The position numbers and the translations under genes were made by a program. Of a stretch of DNA of 64,000 nt, positions 1 through 11,013 are shown piece after piece. Origin of the DNA: Microstegium vimineum (Eukaryota > Streptophyta > Magnoliopsida > Poales > Poaceae). The DNA lies in the NCBI GenBank assembly GCA_022036555.1, contig CM039130.1:18125937-18189936 (forward strand), in the 5' to 3' direction. The notes below the pieces were generated by a model that had not been told where the DNA came from, made no database searches, and saw only the letters and a list, made by a program, of their open reading frames with translations. Within the stretch, counting starts at the first letter, position 1. Each line of letters opens with the position of its first letter.

Positions 1-402
1 ACCGACTTGTACTAGTTCCTTTCGGCAATTGTTGTTTGTAACTTTATATCTAGTTTGTACTTCGAAGTTTGTATTGAAAAATGAAGAATCAATGAATTGT
101 TGTCTCAATCTTCCGAGTTCTTGTGTCTGTCTTGTTTGTAATGCCCGGGTTCTTTTGTTCCGCGAGTTGTCTGTGTACTCCGTAAAAGAAATGTCATTTG
201 ACTGCTTTAGGTTCTGTTATGTAATTGGTGGTATTTCAACCGCTGTTTTTTCCACTGTCGGTAACGTGCCTTGTTGTTTTTATCCCCTAATAAGTCTGTC
301 TTTCTATTTTCTCTTCTCTTTTACCTTGCGGTAAAAAATATCACCCTTACTCTCAAAACCCTAGCCTCCGCCGCTGATCTCCTTTTCTTTGATCTGCTTC
401 GA
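1..402 (+). other. Upstream region of the antisense gene (Tat element)
   Basis: No sense-strand coding signal. Immediately upstream of the ATG at 403 is a pyrimidine-rich stretch (about 295-330) and an AAACCCTAGCC motif (357-367), a telo-box-like sequence common near starts of plant genes, followed by a CT/GCC-rich leader. I infer that this is the promoter and 5' leader of the antisense gene. For the retrotransposon it would be 3' untranslated sequence near the missing 3' LTR. Confidence 0.4.
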
Positions 403-3391
403 ATGGTGAATAAGGGCAAGAGTAAGGCTGAATTTGTGGACGAAGATACCGTGTTGGATCATATAGACAATCCTGAGTACGTTGAGTTTTCTCGTCAGAT
501 GAAGCGGTCTCCCAAGCCTACGACTCAGGACGCGGATTTAGATTTGCTAGTTACCCATGGTCTGCTTCGGGCGCGGATTTTTTGTGAATGTTCTCTTCCT
601 AGTGAGCATGTAATCCCTAGTCCCTCCCTTGATCATATTGTACTCTTTGTTCCTTTTGTTCGTGCTAGACTCTACTTTCCTCCTTCTAACTTCTTGATGG
701 AGTTCATTCGCTTCTATGATATCCAGCTTCATCATCTACCCCCTAACGGGATTCTTTTTCTTTCTTCGTTTGCGCACTTATGTGAGGCATTCATTGGCAT
801 CCCTCCTTGTCTTCTTCTCTTCTGACATTTCTTTTGCCTTCGATTTCATGAGAGTAAACCAAGTCGTTCCTTTGGCTGTTGCGCCCTTTAGTTCCGTCAG
901 GGTATGAAGGCCAACTACTTCTCCTTTACCCCTTATGAGTCAGTTAAAGATTGGGCAGATAAATGGTTCTACATTTCTAAGCCTGATGCTTACTTCTCTT
1001 CTGATCTTGTTGCCCTTCCAACTTCTTTTCTCAGTTGGTATGATCCTTTGTCTCCTTCTAAGTCTTTGGCTATAAAGCCTCTGCTGACTCGGATAACTTA
1101 CTTGAAACAATCTAGGTTGACTGGCAATGGGTTGGTTGCCAGTTTCTATCATCGCCGAGTTCAACCTCTTATGCAGAGGGAACATCTTGGCTTTGAGTAT
1201 ACTTGTCCTTCTGACCCCTCTCGGATTATCCCTGATTCCGAGTTGTCTGATGATGAAATATTTGATCGTTTGGGGAGAGTTTTGAGTGGTGTATCTGCCA
1301 TTCCTCCCCAGCTTTCGGAATACAATGCTGCAAATCCTCCTCCTCAGGTTAGTGATCTTTTAGCTCATTCTGATTTCTTTTTCCTGAGTTTTTGTTTGTT
1401 GATAGCTTTCTTTGTGCTCCAGGATTATGGTCACTCTTTTAAGCTTGATTTGCCTTTTGGGCCACATGTCTTTGTACCTGCTGAGGCTGCTGCTGAAGTT
1501 ACTGTGGCTTCGAATTCTGCTTCCAGGTTGATCCATGGATTTTGTATTACTGATGGGTATGTGCCCTATACTCCTGATCCTCGGATTTCTCAGCTTGTAA
1601 TTTTTTCTAGGAAGAGGAATCTTGAGTCTTCAGCTCAACCTCCTCCGCTTACTCCTGTCACTCGTCACCGCACTTCTCGATCGCATACTCCCACAGGTAA
1701 CATTATTGTAGGTGAGCGTTGTGATTTTCCTCCGAGTTGTTTTATTTGCTATATCTCTTTATTCTTGTGCTTGTTTTTGTCAGGTGGCCAATCTATCCCC
1801 CTTGATGAGGAATCTTCTGGTGATGATCCTCCTTTTATTCGGTCTTCGTGAGTTTCTTTCGTTACTGCCCTTTTTGTTTTTCTTTGTTGTAACTTTTGTC
1901 TTACTGTAAGGTTGTTTCAGACATAGGTTGTCTGTTGGTCAATCCTCTAGCAAAGCTACCCCAATCCCCTCGGTTGTTCTGATCTCTTCTTCTTCATTGC
2001 TTGATGATGATTTTTCTTTTGACATTCCCAAGCTTTCATTCGCTCAAGTTGCTGCTTCCTTTAGCAAGTCTGTCAAGTAAGTTAAATTTGCTGCATAACG
2101 GTTGTATCTTTAATTGTCTTTTCCTGACATTCTTGCTTTTGCTTTCTTTAGGCCTTCTTCTGATGCTCCTACTTCATCCCAGGGTGGTAGGGTTCTTTTT
2201 GTGTTGTTGATGGAGATTTTTTGCTTTTTTTTTCTTCTTAATTTTTCCTATTTTGTTTTCTTGTAGGACTTTGCGCTCCTGATGTTGCAAATGTTGCTGA
2301 CGCTTCTGAGTTGGTTGGTGCTTCTCCTCCTGCTGGCGTGCCTCTCCTTGAAGTACCAGAGTTGAGTATCTCGGGTAAAGCTCTAGTAGCTCCTTTGCTC
2401 CTTCAAGGGCCAGAAGTTCAACTTAGCCGGGTTGAGCAAGTTTAGAAGCTTGTTTCTTCTTGGAATGATCTGTCAATGTCTTTTGGTGCTGAGTTAAAGG
2501 TATTTGTTCATGTCTCTTTTCTTCAGTCTATCTGTTTGTGCTTTATTTTACTCCTTATTTCTTTCAGGAAATCTGTCAGGAATTGACTACTTCTTCAGAG
2601 GAACAGTCGACTGCTGCTCTTCAAGTTGATCTTGATAGGGTTAAGGTTGAGCTATCTCAGGCTTGCGCTGCTTTAGAGCAAGAGAAAAATCTCCGAGAAG
2701 TTGCTGATCCTTCTTCTTCTGCTGCCCTTACTGACTTGAGGGCAAAACTGGATGGTAAATGTTTTTATATTTTCCCTTATTTTGTGACTCTCTTTTGACA
2801 TTTTTGTCTCATTTGTAGCTACTGAAAAAGCTTCAGTTACTTGGAATGAAGAGAAAAAAGACTTGTCTCTTCGTCTTGAATCTTCAGAGAAGCGAGCTGA
2901 AGCTGTAAGTTTAGTGACTGCTTGCTGTCTTCTATCTTTCTTGTTTCTTAGTTTTCTGAGTTCTTTGTCTTTTTTAGCTATTGAAGTCAAAACAGGCTTC
3001 ACAAGCTCAACTTTCGGAGGTTCATGGTCGATACAAGTCTTTGTATGCTACTGCGAAGCCTGTCATTGCTACTGTCTGTCATGAAGAGGATGCTAATGAA
3101 GGCCTGAAGAGCTTAGTTCCTACACTGCCTCTTCGGTTTCGAGAATTTATGGAGAATGGGTTCGAGCGCTGTATAAACAATGTTGTTTCTTTTGTTCGAG
3201 CCCTTGTTCCTGATGTGCCTTTGGACCGAATTCTTGAAGATCCGATGGACGCAGATCTCTTGGCGAGGTGGAAGCAATCAAAGCCCGAAGTCAAGGAACT
3301 TTGTAGTAAAATATTTGGCCAGATGAAAGTGTTTCCCCTTCTCCTTGATAAACACATTTACTTGTCCTTGAGTGGTGGTCTTGTAATATAA
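403..3391 (+). pseudogene. Spliced antisense gene of the Tat element (gypsy-associated Transposase_28-like N-terminus, coiled-coil C-terminus)
   Basis: Reads opposite to gag-pol. Start chosen at ATG 403, which opens a lysine-rich N-terminus (MVNKGKSKAEF). The N-terminal 300 or so residues match what I know of the plant 'putative gypsy type transposon' family (Pfam Transposase_28, PF04195): motifs HHLPPNGILFLSSFAHLCEAF, then GMKANYFSF and WADKWFYI. Likely introns, all short with GT..AG ends: 1348-1422, 1697-1783 (donor could be 1711), 1848-1920, 2077-2151, about 2187-2266, 2500-2567, 2755-2818, 2905-2977. Exons after 2567 encode a glutamate/leucine/alanine-rich coiled coil; the last exon ends at the stop at 3389-3391. 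Three in-frame stops break it (823-825, 889-891, about 2443), each explained by one C-to-T or G-to-A change. Function of the family is not established; DNA or RNA binding and regulation of the element are guesses. Confidence 0.72.
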
Positions 3392-3946
3392 TTTGGATGA
3401 TACTTTATTAATATTTCATCAAGTTTCATTCTGATATTGTGATGCCCTTGTCTTTGTCTGCCGATGCAATTTGTTTTCTGATTGACTCATTTGTCCTTCT
3501 GATGAATATCTTATTTTCCAGATATGTCGAATTCTTCTGAGTGATCTTTGATAGCATTGTGCCTTTATATTAGGCTTTGTAGATGCTTCTGGATTCCTGA
3601 ATTCTTTCTGGGTAGTATTATCAGCCTTTGAGCCTTGATGACTATACTAAAAGTACTGCTCCTAGGGAGCCTTAGGCTTATGATTTTCGGCTTTGTAGAT
3701 CTTCATCTTTAAATGATCTCCCAGTTGTTTTCGGGGTAGTACTATTGTCTTTTGTCGAGTAGTTTCTGATGTTGGAATGATAAATGTCACTTCTTGATGT
3801 GATAGTATTTGGCTTGCAGTCTTTGTTGCGCTGAGTTAGTGCTGCTTTTCAAGCAGTTGATGTATTGTGTCACTTTGTACAAGTGATTGACTTCGATGTC
3901 GTCGAGGTAGACTGATCTTCTTTGTTGCGCCGAGTAGTTTGATATT
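3392..3946. other. Spacer between antisense gene and tandem array
   Basis: About 550 bases without a coding signal on either strand. T-rich, with diffuse similarity between short segments (for example repeated phrases around ggctttgtaga at 3581 and 3691, and gtagtactatt/gtagtattatc). It serves as 3' region of both convergent transcripts. I see no gene here. Confidence 0.5.
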
Positions 3947-4735
3947 TGTCATGCCACCTCACGAAATGGATGACTTGTAGATATAAGAACCAGACTGTGC
4001 CACTCATGGTGCAAAGCAGTTGGTTTCTTAAGTTGTCTCACAAAACAACTGACTTAAATTGCTAGACAGTGCCACTCATGGTGCAAAGCTGTCAGCTTGT
4101 CATGCCGCCTCACGAAATGGTATACTTATATATATGAACCAGACTGTGCCACTCATGGTGCAAAGCAGTCGGTTTGCCAAGTTGTCTCACGAAACAACTG
4201 ACTTAAAATGCTAGACAGTGCCGCTCATGGTGCAAAGCTGTCAGCTTGTCATGTCGCCTCACGAAACGGTAGACTTATATATATGAACCAGACTATGCCG
4301 CTCATGGTGCAAAGTAGTTGGTTTGTCAAGTTGCCTCATGAAATAACTGACTTAAAATGCTAGACAGTGCCGCTCTTGGTGCAAAGCTGTCAGCTTGTCA
4401 TGCCGCCTCATGAAACGGTAGACTTATATATATAAACCAGACTATGCCGCTCATGGTGCAAAGCAGTCGGTTTGTCAAGTTGCCTCACGAAACAACTGAC
4501 TTAAATTGCTAGACAGTGCCACTCTTGGTGCAAAGTTGTTAGCTTGTCATGCCACCTCATGAAACAGTAGACTTATATATATGAACCAGACTGTGCCGCT
4601 CATGGTGCAAAGCAGTCGGTTTATCAAATTGCCTCACGAAACAACTGACTTAAATTGCTAGACAGTGCCACTCTTGGTGCAAAGCTGTCAGCCTGTCATG
4701 CCGCCTCACAAAACGGTTGACTTGTAGATCGTTTG
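3947..4735. repeat. Tandem array, 149-bp unit, five copies plus a partial one
   Basis: Units start at 3991, 4140, 4289, 4438 and 4587, each exactly 149 bp, with a partial unit before the first. Each unit consists of two related halves of about 73 and 76 bp. Both halves carry TGCC(A/G)CTC(A/T)TGGTGCAAAG and a CTCACGAAA-type motif, flanked by short complementary arms that differ between halves. Copies differ by a few substitutions each, with almost no indels. Tat elements are known to carry such arrays downstream of integrase, and these can seed satellite DNA. Confidence 0.95.
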
Positions 4736-4829
4736 TTCTTGAAGTCTTGTATCTTATGTCTTTAGTTGTAAAATTTCTTGCATTGGCTGATATGCCACGT
4801 GTTGCTTAGCTGAATTCCATCTTATGTCT
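4736..4829. other. Junction between integrase 3' end and tandem array
   Basis: Short non-coding stretch downstream of the integrase reading frame of the Tat element; nothing recognisable besides T-rich sequence. Confidence 0.4.
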
Positions 4830-5856
4830 TTAGCTCGTAAGTTCCGGGTTGTATTGCTGTCTTGATGATAAAAGGACCCTCCCAAGGGCTGAGTAGTTTG
4901 TGTCTTCCTTCTTTCTTTTGAATTAGCCGTAGTACCAGATCTCCTGGCTCTAGTGTTCTTGGATGCATGTTTCTGTCCTAATGTCTTCGTAAACCTTGTA
5001 AGTATCTTACATTTTGCATTACCGAGTTGTTTCTTATTTCTTCGATCGTGTCGATTTCTAGCCTTCTTGTTTCTTCTGCTTCTCCTTCGCCGTATTGTTC
5101 AATTCTTGGTGATTGCCATATTAAATCAACCGGTAATACGGCTTCTGATCCATACACCAGAAAGAAAGGTGAATATCCTATTGCTCTGCTGATTTGAGTT
5201 CTTAATCCCCATACTACTTTTGCTAGTTCTTCTATCCATTTACCTCCATAGTCTTTTAGGTCTTCATATAGTCTTGGTTTTAGGCCTTGTAATAATAGCC
5301 CATTGGCTCTTTCAACTTGTCCATTTGCTTGGGGGTGAGCTACTGATGCATAGTCTATCTCTATTCCACATTCTCTTGCCCAATATTGAAATTCCTTTGC
5401 TGTAAACGGTGACCCAAGATCTACGATTATTCGGTTGGACATAACAAATCTGTGCATGATGTCTTGTATGAACTCTGTTGCTTTTTTCGTACTATATTTG
5501 ACTAGTGGTTTGTATTCGATCCATTTGGTGAATTTATCTACTGCCACGAATATGTATTCAAATCCTCCTTTTTCTTTTTTGAGGGGTCCTACTTGATCTA
5601 GCCCCCAGCAAGAGAAAGGCCAGGCTGGCGGTATGCAGATTAGATTGTGTGCTGGAACGTGTGATTGTCTTGCAAACATTTGGCAACTTTTGCATGTCTT
5701 GACTAATTGTTCTGCATCCTTAAGTGTTGTTGGCCAATAGAATCCACTTCTGAATGCTTTACCGATTAGTGTTCTAGACGCTGTATGATTTCCACAGCAT
5801 ACCGAGTGGATTTCTTCCAATATCTCTTTTCCTTCTTGTGTAGATACACATTTCAA
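4830..5856 (-). pseudogene. Integrase of the Tat element
   Basis: Would insert the cDNA copy into chromosomes. The longest open stretch is 5856-4978 (292 residues). It has a zinc-binding start (HSVCCGNH then KTCKSC), the core with first acidic residue in WGLDQVGP, second in IIVDLGSPF, and glutamate in HPQANGQVERANG. Family members usually have DNG(T/S)xF at the second site, so DLGSPF is a change next to a catalytic residue. The C-terminal chromatin/DNA-binding part continues leftwards in shifted frames (a WEGPF-like segment is recognisable near 4870-4890), so the gene is frame-broken near 4978. The upstream junction to RNase H is also out of frame. Not functional as it stands. Confidence 0.85.
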
Positions 5857-5985
5857 TAATACTCCAGAAAATGCTTCCCTCTTGTATAACTTGTCTTTTA
5901 CGAGGACGTATGCTTTGCTTTTCCTTACAATCCTTGTTGCTTCTGTTTTGTCTCCAGGTAGTTTGTTTTCGCTTTTATAATCAAT

Positions 5986-6513
5986 TTATAATTGTCTCCA
6001 ATCGCCTTCTATGTTGAGGATCTGTCTTGATATGCTGGGTTCTTTTATATTATCTATGTCCATTGGGTCTTCTTTTTGTTTACTGATTTCTTGAATTGAT
6101 AGCTTTGCAAGTTCTTCTACGAATATTCCAGGTGGTACCTTTGCTCTGTCTGATCCCAATTTAGACAAAACATCTGCTGCCACATTTGAATCTCTTAGGA
6201 TGTGATGGATTTCTATTCCTTCGAAATTTTTCTCGAGTTTTCTGACTTCTGCACAGTATGTGTCCATGTTATTTTTTGTGCAATCCCACTCTTTGTTTAC
6301 TTGATTGATTACTACTGCTGAATCTCCACAGGTGAGAACTCTTTTGATTCCCAGAGTAGTTGCTACTTTTAATCCGTGTATGAGTGCTTCTGCTTCATTA
6401 TTTGTTGCTTGCCATAATATTTGTAGTACGTATTTTAATTGTCTTCCTTCTGGGGAGATCAGTAGCACACCTGCTCCTGCCCCTCCAAGCTTCAGAGAAC
6501 CATCAAAGTACAT
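5986..6513 (-). pseudogene. Second (archaeal-type) RNase H of the Tat element
   Basis: A ribonuclease H domain, separate from the one fused to RT, that degrades RNA in RNA-DNA hybrids. Acidic residues expected for RNase H1-type catalysis are visible in order: MYFDGSLKLGGAGAG, NNEAEALIHGL, TCGDSAVVINQ and SNVAADVLSKLGS. This extra domain is a diagnostic feature of the Tat lineage, thought to have been gained secondarily. The reading frame (175 residues) is internally open, but it is cut off by stops from RT upstream and integrase downstream. The first RNase H just upstream looks decayed, so this one would have carried the activity. Confidence 0.8.
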
Positions 6514-6561
6514 CTTCTAGTGGTCTTGTATTGGCTCGGGTTCTTTTTGTGCGATTTCTGT

Positions 6562-7860
6562 CTATTCAGCGATAAAGTCGGGTAGTATCTGCGACTTGAT
6601 TGCTGTTCTTGGTTTGAAGTCTATGTTTAGAGCTCCAAGTTCTACTGCCCATTTTGATATTCGGCCTGTGACATCTTTGTTTCTGAGTATGTCTTGTAGT
6701 GGGAAGTTGGTCGCGATTGTTACTTTGTGCTCGTGGAAATAGTGCCTCAGTTTTCTTGATGATATGAGTACTGCATATAGTAGTTTCTGTACGTGTGGGT
6801 ATTTGATTTTTGACTCTGTGAGTACTTCGCTGATGTAATATACTAGTCTTTGCACTTTGTAGATGTGTCCGAGTTCTTCTGTTTCCACAATGACTGCTGC
6901 GCTTACTACGTTTTTTGTTGTCATGATGTATAGCATCATGTCCTCCTTATTTCTTGGCGGTGTCGAGATGATGATAAGTATTCTTTTAATTTGATGAAAG
7001 CTTGATTTGCCTCCTCTGTCCATTCAAAGTTCTCTTTCCTTTTTAGGAGTTTGAAGAAGGGTAGTCCTTTTTCTCCCAATTTTGATATGAATCTGTTGAG
7101 AGCTGCCATACATCTTGTGAGTTTTTGTATGTCCTTGACCTTTTTTGGTGGCTTCATATCCATTATTGCTTTGACTTGTTTTGTGCTTGCTTCAATCCCT
7201 CTATTGCTGACTAAGAAACCGAGTAGTTGTCCTGATAGTACGCCGAAGACGCATTTTGTGGGATTGAGCTTCCACTTCCATGCTTTCAGATTCTTGAAGG
7301 TCTCTTCTAGGTCTTCCAGTAGTGATTCGGGTTCCTTTGTTTTGACTACTATGTCATCAATGTATGCCTCAGTGTTTCTTCTGATTTGATCTCCTAACAT
7401 GTTTGTATTGCTCTTTGATATGTTGCTCCTGCGTTTTTCAGCCCGAATGGCATTGACTTGTAGTAGTATGCTCCAAAGGGTGTTATAAAAGATGTTTTGC
7501 TTTGATCTTCTTCTCTCAGTGATATTTGATGGTATCCCGAGTAGCAGTCGAGGAAAGATAGTAGTGATGATCCAGCTGTTGAGTCTATGACTTGGTCAAT
7601 TCTTGGTGGCCCATATGGATCTTTTGAGCAATGTTTGTTAAGATCTTTGTAGTCCACACACATACGCCATTCTTTCGAGTTCTTTTTCTCCACCAAAACT
7701 GGGTTAGTTAACCAGTCCGGGTTGATTATTTCTCTGATGAATCCTGCTGCTAGTAGTTTTGTAATTTCCTTTTTGATTGCTTCCTTCCTGTCTGGTGCAA
7801 ATCTGCGTAGCTTCTATTTTACTAGTCTTGATCCTTTATTTGTATCAATTTTGTGCTCAG
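6562..7860 (-). pseudogene. Reverse transcriptase and decayed first RNase H of the Tat element
   Basis: Copies element RNA into DNA. In order on the minus strand: WRMCVDYKDLNKHC (finger), SFLDCYSGYHQI (first catalytic aspartate), MPFGLKNAGATYQR, then AYIDDIVVKT (YIDD catalytic pair), LLGFLVSNRGIEA and the connection domain. A frameshift near 7397 separates the first half (7696-7394) from the YIDD half (7400-6936), and another near 6990 separates this from the RNase H part (7023-6562). The latter keeps LVYYISEVLTESKIKYPHVQ and HYFHEHKV but has lost the usual DAS opening, as is typical of Tat elements. The N-terminal part continues to about 7860 with one stop. Confidence 0.85.
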
Positions 7861-7948
7861 CCAATTCCTTTGGGACTCCTGGCATGTCTATTGGTTTCCA
7901 TGCGAATATGTCTTTGTTATCCCTTAGAAAGTTGGTGAGCGTGAGTTC

Positions 7949-8685
7949 CTATTTGGGGTCCAGATTTGTACTGATTGTTGCTGTCTTCTCTGAATCTCCA
8001 GTTAATAGGTCGATTGTCTTTGTGGCTGCTTCTTTTGGAGGTGTAAAGTTGCTTGGCTTCTTTGCCGGTATTTGGATTTCGTATAGGTTCATTTTCTCAA
8101 CCTTCTTCGCAATGTCTTCTTTTTCCTTGTAATCTTGTAATTTTTCTGATATTTGTATGGCTTGTACATCACAATCATATGCCTTCTTTAGATCTCCTTT
8201 TAGTGAGAGAACTCCTTTTGTTGTCGGCATCTTGAGCAGTAGATACGGGTAGTGGGGTATTGCCATGTATCTTGTGAGTGCTGGTCTTCCAAGGATTGCA
8301 TGATAACATGATTCGATGTCGGCTACTTCGAACTTGATGAACTCGGTTCGATGTTTGTAGGGTGTTACAAAGGTGACTGGTAAGGTGATTTGTCCCAATG
8401 GTATGGAAGCTTTTCTAGGTATTACCCATAGAAAGGAATACTTGTTGGTGTGATCATGCCTTCGTAGTCCAAATTCATCTTCCTCAGGGTATCTGTGAAG
8501 ATTATGTTTAATCCTGCTCCTCCATCAATGAGTACTTTGGAAACTAACACTCCTGCTATTGTTGGTCTCATTACTAGGGGATAATAGCCAGCATTTGCTA
8601 CACCTGTCCATTGATCTTCTCTTGTGAATTGAATCGGGTATTCTGACCAATCTAAATATCTTGGGGTAGTAGGTTCTGCTGCCAT
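7949..8685 (-). pseudogene. Aspartic protease region of the Tat element
   Basis: Retropepsin-type protease that would cut the polyprotein. The active-site motif is visible as KVLIDGGAGLNIIF (aspartate in D-G-G) in the segment 8685-8422. Downstream, 8398-7949 carries YHAILGRPALTRYMAIPHY and KGVLSLKGD, the conserved end of the protease and linker to RT in Tat elements. A frame break at about 8400-8420 separates the two. Upstream it follows the Gag zinc-knuckle region. Confidence 0.8.
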
Positions 8686-8879
8686 GATGGTTCTGTGTGC
8701 TAGCTTTTCTTGTCTTTTATTTCTTGTGTATGATGCTCCAGAAAAGATTACTACTATTTGTCGTTGGGGTTCTTGATAATTCCCCTCTGCTTTCTTTGTA
8801 TCCTTCCGGATTCATCTGTTCTTTGTCCCGAGTTGTTTGTTTGTGTATCTTCTTTCTTTGTGAATCTTCGTTGAAAGGT

Positions 8880-10132
8880 GTCGCACTCAACTAGCTTGTG
8901 CCCCGCGTGTGGATGTATGTAGCAGGGTAGGTCTTCTATCCTCTCTGCTGGCTTTTTTGCCTAGTTGTTGCCTTGGTAGTTGTTGTTTGAGTATCTGTTA
9001 TTTTGGCCTATGTTTCTGTTGTTGTTGTAATTGTTGTTGTACCCTCCTTTGTCATTATTGTTGTATCTTCTTTTGTTGTCTGTTGCTGCTACCATGTTGT
9101 CTTGTCTCGGTCTCTTGTCATTTGGTCTAAAATCTGGTCTTTTATTTTCATGGAAATCTCGGGTGAATCTGTGTCGAGTTCTTTCTTCTGACGATATCAT
9201 TTTTTCGACAGCTCTTTTGAAGTCTTCGTTAGATCTCGGGTTTTCATTGAAATAGTCTTTGAACTGCTAATTTGCTATGATTCCATCCGCAAATGTTTCT
9301 ATTACTTCTCTGTCGGTGATGTCGTGTATTTGAGCTCTGAGTTCTCCAAACCTTCGATAATACTCCCTTAGAGTTTCTCCTTTTCTTTGCTTTACATTCT
9401 TCAATTCTGCCGCTGTCATGGGGTGTGTTATTATTCCTGCAAAGTTGTTGCAGAAGGTTTATTGCAAATCTTCCCAATACTTGATTGATCATGGTTTCAG
9501 CTTGTCGAACCATTGCAAAGGCATGGCTTCGAGTGCCATTGAGAAGTATAAGGCTTTAATGTCATTGTTTCCTCCTGCGAGTTGAATGGATTGGTAATAT
9601 ACTCTTATCCATTGTCTAGGTTCCACTTTTCCATTGTATTTGGAGTGATTTGCTGGATTGAATTTGTGTGGTAACTTCAATGTCTACAGTCTTCCTGCAA
9701 AGCATGGGAATCTGTCGTATTGTTCTGTCCTGTTGAAGTCTGGTGACCAATCTCTTCGGTAATAATCCCTATCCTCTCTATATTCAGATTCACCGTAGTC
9801 TTCCGGATAGCGCTGGCCCCAATCTAGGCCGTTTTGTTTTACCAGCCCGAGATGTTGTTCTTATTTTTCCAATGGTTGTGGTACCTCTGTTTTCCGAGTC
9901 TGTGAAATATTGACTTCTTGGGGGGTTGTTCCCCTTGTTTTTCTCCTTGTCCTTCTTGAGGTGTGTTATCGTCGGGTTGTTTATTGGGGTCTCCGTCTTC
10001 TTTGATTGGCTCATCTATGATTCTTTCTTCTTTAGTAAGGATGTTTAGTTCTTTTGTCAGTTCTTCAATTCTTTCTCTTTTCGAGTTCTTCATGGATTCT
10101 CTTTCCGTCTTCTTCTTGTTGTATTCTATCAA
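8880..10132 (-). pseudogene. Gag of the Tat element
   Basis: Structural protein of the virus-like particle. An N-terminal lysine/glutamate-rich part starts at 10132; the conserved capsid segment with PRQWIRVYY and MPLQWFDKL lies at 9680-9489; a capsid C-terminal part with GETLREYYRRF and FADGIIAN follows in a shifted frame (about 9460-9240); then an arginine-rich and asparagine-rich stretch (about 9200-8961, from GTT-type trinucleotides). A knuckle of the form C-x2-H-x4-H-x4-C lies at about 8930-8880 (CYIHPRAGHKLVEC). Several stops and at least two frameshifts break it. The start codon is uncertain because the leader up to 11013 also holds unassigned open stretches. Confidence 0.75.
8985..9080 (-). 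repeat. Trinucleotide-rich tract encoding an asparagine-rich linker
   Basis: Interrupted GTT/ATT repeats on the plus strand (AAC/AAT codons on the minus strand) inside the Tat gag between the capsid and the knuckle. Probably a flexible RNA-binding linker expanded by replication slippage. Confidence 0.6.
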
Positions 10133-11013
10133 TTATGCTTTCTATTTGTTCTAGATTTGCTTTCTCTGGGCGGCTCGATTTCTTCTTCCTGCTCTAGCCT
10201 TGTTCTTTTCTAGCCTTGCAACTTTGTGATCATTAGTTTCATTGTCGTCGCCTTCCTCATCGTCCGAGATATCTCCTTCTGATTCATCCGATCATTTTAA
10301 GCCGGGTATTTGTGGTGGCTCTAAATAAGGTTCTAGTTCTGCCATGTATATAGTGTGCGCTCTCCGAGTTCTTTTTGTTTATTGGCTTCTCTGTCTTATC
10401 TTGCATGATAATCCCTGGTAGAGTCTGAGTTCTTTTCCTACTTGGAACGCTAGTTCCGTATACTGGCCTTGCGTTCTTCGGGATTGGTTTGACCAATGCA
10501 CGATACATCCTTTTGGAGTTGTTGACATGATCATTCCCTCTTGGGCGCCTTTCAGGGTTATGCTTCTTGTCATCTTCCTCCGGAGAAAATTTCCATATGT
10601 AGATGCTGAATTGTGTAGCTCGTACAAACCCGAGTACTTGATTGCTTCCGAGTTGTTCCTGCTTTTGACTGAGGTTTGGTTGCATAGTCCGACTTGATTT
10701 GTGATTAGTCTTTCTGTGTTAGTCTCGGAATTGGCATACAGTGATGTCTCCTTCTCTCAGTCGGTTTCGTATCCATCCTCTTCTGCTGGTCTAGTCGGTT
10801 TCGAAATCGTGAGATTTTTTATCTTTTGATTCAATTCTTGAAGATCTTGCTCAATCTTTTCGTTGATTCCTTCTTCTTCTCTGAGTCAGCTTCGAAGCTT
10901 TCCGTCGTTGTTGATCTCGCAGATCCATGATCCGAAGAAAAGCGTTGATTTCATAGATTCCATTGTCTTGAGGTCCTGGTCCACCAAACTTTCGAGAAAA
11001 AATTCGCCGAAAG
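10133..11013 (-). other. Leader of the Tat element, upstream of gag
   Basis: About 880 bases between the primer site and the recognisable gag. Arginine/lysine-rich open stretches occur (10685-10284, 11135-10851), but none resembles a known domain and they overlap each other. I treat it as 5' untranslated leader that may include a degraded gag N-terminus. Confidence 0.45.

Noticed and set aside
3947..4735. CRISPR-like repeat array
   Set aside because: Head-to-tail 149-bp units without unique spacers, in a plant retrotransposon; it is a satellite-type tandem array.
7051..7389. Plus-strand open stretches over the Tat pol (also 6305-6575, 7722-8235, 8909-9255)
   Set aside because: They are the reverse frames of pol and gag on the minus strand, with no domain.
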